The notes beneath the pieces are model-generated. The model was not told where the DNA came from, did not search any database, and saw only the letters and a list, made by a program, of their open reading frames with translations. From Collinsella sp. (GTDB lineage Bacteria > Actinomycetota > Coriobacteriia > Coriobacteriales > Coriobacteriaceae): a DNA stretch of 12,420 nt. The position numbers were made by a program, and so were the translations under genes. This document shows, one piece after another, positions 7,571-12,420 of the stretch (within the stretch, counting starts at the first letter, position 1; each line of letters opens with the position of its first letter). The DNA lies in NCBI GenBank assembly GCA_014871545.1, contig WGSR01000022.1:1-12420 (forward strand), read 5' to 3'.

Positions 7571-8050
7571 ATGGAGTTGAAGATATCGATCGTGACGTGC
7601 TCGGACACGCGCGATCTTGCCCGGGACGAGGCTGGAGCCGCACTCAAGGAACTCATCGTGGCGCAAGGCTGGACGGTCGCCTCGCATGTGGTCGTGCGCG
7701 ACGACGCCAGCGAGATCGGTGATGCCATTGTGGAAGCTGCCGATGAGTGCCACGCCAATGTCGTGCTCACCTGTGGCGGCACGGGACTTTCGATGCGCGA
7801 CGTGACGCCCGAGGCGACGCGTGCCGTCTGCGACCGCGATGTGCCGGGTATTGCAGAGGCAATCCGTGCGTACTCCATGACCAAGACGCGCCGCGCCATG
7901 CTCTCGCGCGCTATTTGCATGCAACGAGGTCATACGCTTGTCGTAAACTTTCCCGGTTCTACGAAGGCCGCCCGCGAAAGCTGGGAGGCCATAGCAGACC
8001 AGCTGGAGCATGCGGCTCAGATGACAGCGGGCGGCGGACATACCAACTAA
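7571..8050 (+). CDS. mogA: Molybdopterin adenylyltransferase (MogA/MoaB type)
   Basis: A 159-residue cytoplasmic protein of the MoCF-binding fold. It would activate molybdopterin with ATP to give the adenylated intermediate used by MoeA. Visible: SIVTCSDTRDLARDEAG (6-22), the nucleotide/pterin loop LTCGGTGLSMRDVTPEAT (66-83), and FPGSTKAA (127-134). Length fits stand-alone MogA/MoaB proteins. Start ATG 7571 follows AGGAGGA at 7559-7565, which overlaps the moeA stop; the spacing is 5. A longer in-frame reading from 7478 is only moeA sequence in another frame. MogA and MoaB are hard to separate by eye, so the symbol is provisional. It is the last gene of the moeA unit and is followed by a terminator. 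Confidence 0.9.
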   Translation: MELKISIVTCSDTRDLARDEAGAALKELIVAQGWTVASHVVVRDDASEIGDAIVEAADECHANVVLTCGGTGLSMRDVTPEATRAVCDRDVPGIAEAIRAYSMTKTRRAMLSRAICMQRGHTLVVNFPGSTKAARESWEAIADQLEHAAQMTAGGGHTN

Positions 8051-8064
8051 GCGGTTTACCTGCG

Positions 8065-8100
8065 GCGGGGCGACCTTATCGGTCGCTCCGCTTTTGTTTT
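8065..8100 (+). terminator. Rho-independent terminator after mogA
   Basis: Arms 8065-8075 and 8081-8091 pair over 11 bp with one G-U wobble around the loop TTATC, followed by TTTTGTTTT. It lies 14 bases after the mogA stop and separates the moeA-mogA unit from modABC. Confidence 0.9.
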
Positions 8101-8131
8101 CCGCCGAAGCGACACCGAGGTGCACGGTAAC

Positions 8132-8160
8132 TTGAAACTATATCCTCTGGAGAGAATAAT
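8132..8160 (+). promoter_or_regulatory. Probable upstream promoter of modABC
   Basis: TTGAAA (8132-8137), a 17-base spacer and AATAAT (8155-8160) form a good sigma-70-type promoter (five of six bases in each box). Transcription would begin near 8167. Its -10 overlaps the first AT-rich dyad, so a bound regulator could block it. Confidence 0.5.
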
Positions 8161-8178
8161 TTCTCATAATCATTATTC
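8152..8178. promoter_or_regulatory. AT-rich overlapping dyads, Fur-box-like operator candidate
   Basis: Three dyads overlap here: GAGAA-TAAT-TTCTC (8152-8165), GAATAAT (8154-8160) with ATTATTC (8172-8178), and the perfect ATAAT-C-ATTAT (8166-8176). The part 8164-8178 agrees with the 7-1-7 Fur-type consensus TGATAAT-N-ATTATCA at 11 of 14 positions. It does not resemble the E. coli ModE box. The regulator is unknown. Confidence 0.42.
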
Positions 8179-8187
8179 GCGCAGAAG

Positions 8188-8207
8188 TATAATCTGATTG
8201 CAGATTA
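8188..8207 (+). promoter_or_regulatory. Second -10 element with TAATCTG-N4-CAGATTA dyad before modA
   Basis: A perfect TATAAT at 8188-8193 overlaps a 7-bp dyad (8190-8196 with 8201-8207). No good -35 is present, which suggests an activator-dependent or repressed promoter. The leader to modA would be about 53 bases, with a small GCCCG/CGGGC hairpin (8210-8214 with 8227-8231). It is too short for the known molybdenum-cofactor riboswitch. Confidence 0.42.
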
Positions 8208-8253
8208 AAGCCCGCGGTGGGGTACCCGGGCACAAGATCCGAAAGGGTTGAAT

Positions 8254-9123
8254 ATGTTCGATATGGTTTCACGCCGCGGTTTTGTCTCGCTTTCTGCTGC
8301 CGCCGGCCTTGGCCTTGCCGGCTGCTCGGGCAACAAGACGTCCGAGCCCGCTGGTTCCGATGCCGGCTCCGCCAAGTCTCCCTCTAAGAAGAAGGCTGTC
8401 GAGCTGCAGGTTTTCGCTGCTAACTCCCTCGAGAAGGCCCTTCCCGAGGTTCAAGAGCTCTACACCGACCAGACCGGCACCACCTTTGCCGACACGCAGT
8501 TTAAGGCGTCTGGCGACCTTGTCGAGCAGATGCGCGCCGGTGCCGCCGTCGACGTGCTCATCACGGCTTCCAAGGGCACCATGGACGACGCCGAGGCCGC
8601 CGGGCTCGTCGACGCCGACACCCGTGAGGATATGTTCGTCAACGACCTCGTGATCATTCGCGCCGAGGGCTCCGACACCAAGGTCGAGGCCATCGCCGAC
8701 GTCGCGAATCTGGACGGCAAGATTGCCATCGGCGACGCCAAGACCGTTCCCGCCGGAAAGTACGCCAACCAGGCTCTGGCCTCTGTGGGTCTCTACACCG
8801 GCACCGAGGGCGACGACGGCGAGTATACTCCCGAGATCGCCGACAAGGTCGCGCTGGCCGATAAAGTGGGCACCGCAGCTGCCTATGTGTCCACAGGCGA
8901 CTGCGTGGCCGGTTTTGTCTACAGCTCCGACATCTTCCGCTACGACGGCATTGAGGAGGCCTTTGTGTGCCCCGAGGATTCGCACAAGCCCATTGTGTAT
9001 CCGGGCGCTGTCGCCGAGAGCTCCGAGCATGCCGACGAAGCCAAGGCGTTCATCGATTTCTGCCTGACCAACAAGAAGGCTCAGAAGATTTGGGCTAAGT
9101 ACGGCTTTGAGCTTTCCGCGTAG
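8254..9123 (+). CDS. modA: Molybdate-binding lipoprotein ModA
   Basis: Extracytoplasmic molybdate (or tungstate) receptor of the ABC importer, 289 residues. The N-terminus combines a Tat-like SRRGFV (6-11) with a lipobox LAGC (21-24); Cys24 would carry the lipid anchor, followed by a Ser/Lys-rich linker to about residue 48. ModA features: LQVFAANSLEKAL (51-63), ASGDLVEQM (85-93) and VDVLITAS (99-106), the usual oxyanion-binding loops; later KTVPAGKYANQAL and GFVYSSD. Start ATG 8254 has GAAAGGG at 8241-8247, spacing 6; a TTG at 8248 overlaps that site. It is the first gene of modABC. Whether it prefers molybdate or tungstate cannot be told, but nearby moeA and mogA favour molybdenum-cofactor supply. 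Confidence 0.95.
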   Translation: MFDMVSRRGFVSLSAAAGLGLAGCSGNKTSEPAGSDAGSAKSPSKKKAVELQVFAANSLEKALPEVQELYTDQTGTTFADTQFKASGDLVEQMRAGAAVDVLITASKGTMDDAEAAGLVDADTREDMFVNDLVIIRAEGSDTKVEAIADVANLDGKIAIGDAKTVPAGKYANQALASVGLYTGTEGDDGEYTPEIADKVALADKVGTAAAYVSTGDCVAGFVYSSDIFRYDGIEEAFVCPEDSHKPIVYPGAVAESSEHADEAKAFIDFCLTNKKAQKIWAKYGFELSA

Positions 9124-9191
9124 TGCGGCTTGGCGCGATAATTCCATCGTTTTGTGTTTCACTCCGTCCTTGTATTCGCTTGGAGCTTTTC

Positions 9192-10634
9192 GTGCTTAAT
9201 AGATTCCGCATGCTTGTCGCCTGTGCTTTGACCTTCGCGCTTTGCTGGGTGCCGGGATTTGCGTTTGCCGGGGACGCTGAGCACGGGGCCCAGGTTGCTG
9301 CGACCGCCCATGGGCTTTCCTATGGGATCGAAGGTTTTGAGCGGTTGGCCAAGGGGACCGCTCGTGCCATGGAGGGCCAGCCTGAGGGCTACCGGTTTCC
9401 CGTTGACGAGGACGTGGACCTTGTAGTGGCGCCTGCCGCCGATCGCGTTGTGGTGTGGATATCGCCCAAGGCGGTCGAGAAGTATGGATTGGATCTGCAG
9501 GACAACGAGTGCGTATCGGGTCTCAAGGCCCTCGTCTGTGAGCTCGACAGCGCAAACTGCATGGGAGGTGCGCAGCTGGGGGACGTGGATCTTCCTTGGT
9601 ATGTCACGGCGGAAACAACGTTTGATGCCGGTGGGTATACCTATGGCTTTGACGAGCGCGGTGCGGATGGGGACCGCTATGTGGTGATTGCATCAGCCTC
9701 GGGTGATGCCAAGGGCGGCGCGCGTTGGCTTGATAGCGCTCAAATGGTAGAAGCATCGTCTGTCGTATTGCGGGATGAGCAGGGGCCCTGGACCTCTCTG
9801 ACCTCCTTTTTGTGCGACATCGACTATCGCCCGTTTTGGGTGTCCATAAAAACGAGCGGCCTTGCCCTGCTGATCTCCTTTGCGCTGGGCCTGTTCGCCG
9901 CGTGGAAGACTATGGGTACCTCGAGCCGCATCAAGGGCCTGCTCGACTCGGTCTTTACCATCCCTATGGTGCTGCCGCCCACGGTCTGCGGCTTTTTGTT
10001 GCTTATGCTGTTTGGTCGCTCGACCAGTGTTGGACAGTGGCTTATCGCGCACGGCATCTCAATCGTCTTTACGTGGCCCGCGGCGGTGATATCTGCCGTG
10101 GTGGTGTCGTTCCCGCTCGTCTATCGTACGGCGCTCGGAGCCTTCGAGAGCCTCGACACACAGATGCTCGATGCGGCGCGCACGCTGGGATGGTCCGAGC
10201 GTCGCATCTTTACCAAGCTTATGATGCCGCTTGGCTGGCCTTCTATTGCCGCCGGCACGGTGCTCGCCTTTGCCCGCGCGATGGGCGAGTTTGGCTGCAC
10301 GCTGTTCTTTGCGGGCAACTACGCCGGTATTACGCAGACCATTCCCATCGCCATCTACTTTGAGTGGATGGGCGGCAACACATCGGTAGCCCTCTTTTGG
10401 GTCGTGGTCGTAATTGCGTTCAGCTTCCTGGTCATCCTATTCATCAATATGTACACGGCGTATTCGCAAAAGTATCGCGAGCGCGGCCTGTCCCGCGCGG
10501 AGCGCAAGCAGGCCAAGCAGCTGGGCGGCCAGACCGATTCGCTCGACCCAGTCGGCGGCGATGCCTTGCGTATCGATCGCGAGGCGCTGGCCGAGCTTAT
10601 GCGCGATGACACGGCCGCAAAGGGAGGTCGATAA
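9192..10634 (+). CDS. modB: Molybdate ABC permease ModB with an extra secreted N-terminal domain
   Basis: Inner-membrane channel subunit of 480 residues, about twice the usual ModB (about 225). Residues 1-26 look like a signal peptide ending AFA. Residues 27-205 form a polar, presumably extracytoplasmic domain that I do not recognise, with three close cysteines (C107, C116, C123). Residues about 213-425 are a standard ModB permease: LDSVFTIPMVLPPTVCG (251-267), the EAA-type loop DAARTLGWSERRIFTKL (327-343) that contacts ModC, and ARAMGEFG (361-368). About 50 charged residues follow at the C-terminus. GTG 9192 is preferred because GGAG (9182-9185) lies 6 bases upstream and the signal peptide then starts cleanly; a GTG at 9123, overlapping the modA stop, would add 23 residues. 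The permease part is certain; the extra domain's role is unknown. Confidence 0.9.
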   Translation: MLNRFRMLVACALTFALCWVPGFAFAGDAEHGAQVAATAHGLSYGIEGFERLAKGTARAMEGQPEGYRFPVDEDVDLVVAPAADRVVVWISPKAVEKYGLDLQDNECVSGLKALVCELDSANCMGGAQLGDVDLPWYVTAETTFDAGGYTYGFDERGADGDRYVVIASASGDAKGGARWLDSAQMVEASSVVLRDEQGPWTSLTSFLCDIDYRPFWVSIKTSGLALLISFALGLFAAWKTMGTSSRIKGLLDSVFTIPMVLPPTVCGFLLLMLFGRSTSVGQWLIAHGISIVFTWPAAVISAVVVSFPLVYRTALGAFESLDTQMLDAARTLGWSERRIFTKLMMPLGWPSIAAGTVLAFARAMGEFGCTLFFAGNYAGITQTIPIAIYFEWMGGNTSVALFWVVVVIAFSFLVILFINMYTAYSQKYRERGLSRAERKQAKQLGGQTDSLDPVGGDALRIDREALAELMRDDTAAKGGR

Positions 10635-10637
10635 GCC

Positions 10638-11708
10638 ATGTCGCTCGTTCTGGATATCAAAAAGCACTACCCCGGGTTTATGCTCGACTTGCAGCTTGAG
10701 GCTGGCGAGGAGCGCGTGGCGCTGCTCGGTGCCTCCGGATGTGGCAAGAGCTGCACACTGCGTTGCATTGCCGGTGTGGAGACGCCCGACGAGGGCAAGA
10801 TCGTCGTCAACGGCGCGACCTTTTTTGATTCGGCCGCGGGCATCAACCTGTCGCCCCAGGAGCGAAAATGCGCCCTGCTGTTCCAAAACTATCAGCTGTT
10901 TCCCAACATGACGGTGGCCGATAACGTATGTGCCGGCGTAAAGGACGCGGGCGACGCCGCGGCGCGCAAAAAGCTTGCCGAGTGCTATTTGGGCATTTTC
11001 GGCCTGGCCGACTTTGCCGACCGCTATCCCGCGCGACTCTCGGGCGGTCAGCAGCAACGTGTGGCGCTTGCGCGCATGGTGGCGGCGCATCCGGGCATTT
11101 TTATGTTCGACGAGCCCATGAGCGCGCTCGATTCCTATCTTAAGAGCGCACTCGAGCAGAACATGCTCGACCTGTTCGATGTGTGCAACCGCACCGTGCT
11201 CTACGTGAGCCACGACATCGATGAAGCGTGCCGCCTGTGCCAGCGCATCTGCGTGATGCGCGACGGGCATGTTGAGGAGACCGGCTCCGTCGAGGACGTG
11301 GTCCGCCGTCCGCAGACGCTGGCGGCACTGCGCCTGACGGGCTGCAAGAACACAAGCCGGGCGCGCAAGATCGGCGACGAAGAAGTTGAGGCCCTCGACT
11401 GGGGCATGAGCTTTAACGTGGGTCGCGAGGTTCCCGATACTGTGGCGTACCTGGGCATTCGCGCAAGCTACTTCCATGTTGACAACCGTGCCGAGCGGGG
11501 CCGCAACAGCTATGATTTGCACGTGGCCCGAGTGAGCGATTCACGTTTTGAGCGCCTGGTGCTGTTGGATGCGCCGCGTACTGATGCGCCCACGCGTCTG
11601 CAGTGGAAGGTCAACAAGGTGAGTGTACCCGTGGAAGAGCTGCCGCAGGCGGGTGAGACTCTGCGCATGCATTTTGATGCAAGCAGGATTCATCTCGTTT
11701 GCCGATAA
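10638..11708 (+). CDS. modC: Molybdate ABC transporter ATP-binding protein ModC
   Basis: Cytoplasmic ATPase of the molybdate importer, 356 residues (family about 350-360). Walker A GASGCGKS (31-38), Q-loop LLFQNYQLFPNMTV, signature LSGGQQQR, Walker B IFMFDEP followed by MSALD, and H-loop YVSHDIDEA are all intact, so it should hydrolyse ATP. Residues after about 235 form a C-terminal domain in the position of the Mop/TOBE domain that binds molybdate in other ModC proteins; the resemblance is weak by eye. ATG 10638 follows modB by three bases, with GGGAGG (10622-10627) inside the modB end. It is the last gene of modABC and is followed by a terminator. Confidence 0.95.
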   Translation: MSLVLDIKKHYPGFMLDLQLEAGEERVALLGASGCGKSCTLRCIAGVETPDEGKIVVNGATFFDSAAGINLSPQERKCALLFQNYQLFPNMTVADNVCAGVKDAGDAAARKKLAECYLGIFGLADFADRYPARLSGGQQQRVALARMVAAHPGIFMFDEPMSALDSYLKSALEQNMLDLFDVCNRTVLYVSHDIDEACRLCQRICVMRDGHVEETGSVEDVVRRPQTLAALRLTGCKNTSRARKIGDEEVEALDWGMSFNVGREVPDTVAYLGIRASYFHVDNRAERGRNSYDLHVARVSDSRFERLVLLDAPRTDAPTRLQWKVNKVSVPVEELPQAGETLRMHFDASRIHLVCR

Positions 11709-11720
11709 TGCGGGGGCGAT

Positions 11721-11755
11721 GCGGTCGAGGAGGTAGTCCTCGACCGCTTTGTTTT
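11721..11755 (+). terminator. Rho-independent terminator after modC
   Basis: A perfect 11-bp stem (11721-11731 with 11737-11747) around GGTAG is followed by TTTGTTTT, 12 bases after the modC stop. It ends the modABC message. Confidence 0.93.
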
Positions 11756-11791
11756 CACTTCGCCGTTCGCCGATTTCTACATGACTAAACC

Positions 11792-11819
11792 TTATCAGTC
11801 TGATAATTAATTATCAGAC
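11792..11819. promoter_or_regulatory. Triple TTATCAG half-site, palindromic operator candidate
   Basis: Bases 11798-11819 are a perfect 22-bp palindrome whose inner 20 bases read TCTGATAATTAATTATCAGA. It overlaps a second dyad, TTATCAG-T-CTGATAA (11792-11806). Together they give three copies of the same 7-base half-site (11792-11798, 11800-11806 inverted, 11811-11817). The place, about 70 bases before a promoter-like site and between terminator and next gene, fits a repressor or activator site. No T run follows, so it is not a terminator. Confidence 0.55.
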
Positions 11820-11885
11820 AGTGAGATGCTCACATCCCGACGCTGTCGTACGCATGTCGGCGGTGTTCGTCTGGACGACAACCGT

Positions 11886-11894
11886 TGATATAGT
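11886..11894 (+). promoter_or_regulatory. Extended -10 promoter candidate for the leader ORF and double-cubane gene
   Basis: TGA followed by TATAGT (11889-11894) fits an extended -10 element. The -35 region is poor, but a small TCGTC-TG-GACGA dyad lies at 11867-11878, where an activator could bind. Transcription would start near 11901, just before the strong ribosome site at 11911. The rest of the 444-base gap (11994-12152) shows no RNA gene or riboswitch that I recognise. Confidence 0.4.
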
Positions 11895-11924
11895 TACCTT
11901 CGACGAGAAAAGGAGGGCGCGCCG

Positions 11925-11993
11925 ATGCCGCAGAAGACATATTCGCGTCGCGTTGCCGCGCGCGCCCTCTATATGGCTCGGAGTCGCATATGA
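11925..11993 (+). CDS. Possible 22-residue leader peptide ORF
   Basis: A short ORF with ATG at 11925, preceded by the ideal ribosome site AGGAGG (11911-11916, spacing 8) and ending at TGA 11991-11993. The peptide is basic, with five arginines and one lysine among 22 residues (it begins MPQKTYSRR). The ribosome site is part of an 11-bp GC-rich stem (11912-11922 with 11960-11970, one G-U pair), with the start codon in the loop. This arrangement resembles translationally controlled leaders upstream of a main gene, here the double-cubane gene 159 bases further on. No homology is known to me. It could be a chance ORF; the ribosome site is the main support. Confidence 0.35.
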   Translation: MPQKTYSRRVAARALYMARSRI

Positions 11994-12152
11994 GCAGGTA
12001 TGTTCACGGCTCCGGGAGAGACGACGCACAACTAAATAACCGATCGCAAGGCAGGTTCCCCAAAATTCCGGGTTTACGCGCGGCTGGGTTTTCGCCCCCC
12101 ACCGTGCGGCAATACCGTAGCTATTCATTTTTGGTTCGAGAGGGGAGCCGTT

Positions 12153-12420
12153 ATGGTTGAAGCATTCGAAGAGGTTAAGCTGCCCAGCACGTTTGAGGAG
12201 TTCAACGAGCAGCGTAAGGCGGCGTTTATTCGCGTTAAGGATTACAAGCAGGCCGGCAACCGTCTGATCGGTTTCTTGTGCAGCTACACACCGCTCGAGA
12301 TCACCGATGCCGCGGGCGCCGCGACGGTGGCGCTGTGCGGTACGTCCGACGAGGTGATCCCCGATGCCGAGAAGGTGCTGCCGGCAAACCTGTGCCCGCT
12401 CATCAAGTCGACCTACGGAT
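12153..12420 (+). CDS. Double-cubane-cluster / 2-hydroxyacyl-CoA dehydratase-type protein, 3' truncated by the window edge
   Basis: The first 89 codons of an iron-sulfur protein of the HgdB / double-cubane (YjiM-like) family. GFLCSYTPLEI (40-50), LCGTSDEVI (61-69) and NLCPLIKSTYG (79-89) match the N-terminal part of the YjiM group, including cysteines in the positions used for cluster ligation (CSYTP and NLCP). Full relatives have about 380-430 residues. They are paired with an ATPase activator of the BadF/HgdC kind that injects electrons at low potential; that partner would lie beyond the window. ATG 12153 follows GAGGGG at 12139-12144. The substrate of the YjiM-like group is not settled. 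The gene has a long leader with an operator-like palindrome and a leader ORF. Confidence 0.85.
   Translation, partial: MVEAFEEVKLPSTFEEFNEQRKAAFIRVKDYKQAGNRLIGFLCSYTPLEITDAAGAATVALCGTSDEVIPDAEKVLPANLCPLIKSTYG

Noticed and set aside
6118..7920. 600-codon minus-strand ORF over moeA and mogA
   Set aside because: It lies antisense to two well-recognised genes. Its sequence is low-complexity (Arg, Ala, Ser, His rich) without domain motifs, as expected for antisense frames in high-GC DNA.
8194..8253. Molybdenum-cofactor riboswitch before modA
   Set aside because: The leader from the likely start sites is too short and only a 5-bp hairpin is visible.
8269..9162. 297-codon minus-strand ORF over modA
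   Set aside because: Mirror of modA codon bias, no family features; modA is clear on the plus strand.
10437..11522. 361-codon minus-strand ORF over modB end and modC
   Set aside because: Antisense to an intact ModC with all ATPase motifs; no recognisable product and no ribosome site.
11814..12128. 104-codon minus-strand ORF in the gap before the double-cubane gene
   Set aside because: No ribosome site or family resemblance, and it overlaps promoter and leader signals on the plus strand; probably chance.
11990..12160. 56-codon plus-strand frame starting at the leader ATGA and overlapping the double-cubane start
   Set aside because: No ribosome site of its own beyond possible coupling, and no recognisable sequence. 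Kept only as a note under the leader finding.
1..12420. CRISPR array, tRNA or rRNA genes, insertion sequences
   Set aside because: No regularly spaced direct repeats, no tRNA-like cloverleaf or rRNA sequence, and no transposase was seen on either strand.

Overview
The window is high-GC, densely coded bacterial DNA. Gene content and style suggest an anaerobic actinobacterium of the class Coriobacteriia, close to Collinsella: a Tat-type lipoprotein, a YjiM-type double-cubane protein, complete molybdate genes, and short GGGACTGT-type intergenic palindromes. This assignment is inferred from protein character, not from any search.

Layout. (1) 1-881: 3' part of an O-acetylhomoserine sulfhydrylase gene (metY type), closed by a strong intrinsic terminator. 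(2) 1022-2326: a 12-helix MFS drug-efflux-type transporter. (3) 2486-3064: xanthine phosphoribosyltransferase (xpt). (4) 3148-3528: a small GGQ-motif release-factor-like protein, with a perfect 31-bp palindrome before it and a long inverted repeat after it. (5) On the minus strand, 6087 to 3616: a CLC antiporter with fluoride-type (CLC-F) sequence features, followed by a diacylglycerol/lipid kinase. (6) 6298-8050, divergent from the CLC gene: moeA and a mogA/moaB-type gene, ended by a terminator. (7) 8254-11708: modA, modB and modC, a molybdate ABC importer, preceded by an AT-rich regulatory region with overlapping dyads and followed by a terminator. (8) 11709-12152: 444 bases without an established gene. 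They hold an AT-rich palindromic operator candidate, an extended -10 promoter, and a 22-codon leader ORF whose ribosome site lies in a GC-rich hairpin. (9) 12153 to the end: the start of a double-cubane-cluster / 2-hydroxyacyl-CoA dehydratase-type protein.

The core is a molybdenum module. ModABC would import molybdate, the MogA-type protein adenylates molybdopterin, and MoeA inserts the metal. Early pathway genes (moaA, moaC, moaD, moaE) are not in the window. The least ordinary points are ModB, which carries a secreted N-terminal domain of about 175 residues absent from standard ModB; the CLC-F-like transporter; the leader region before the double-cubane gene; and the repeat pair around the release-factor-like gene.
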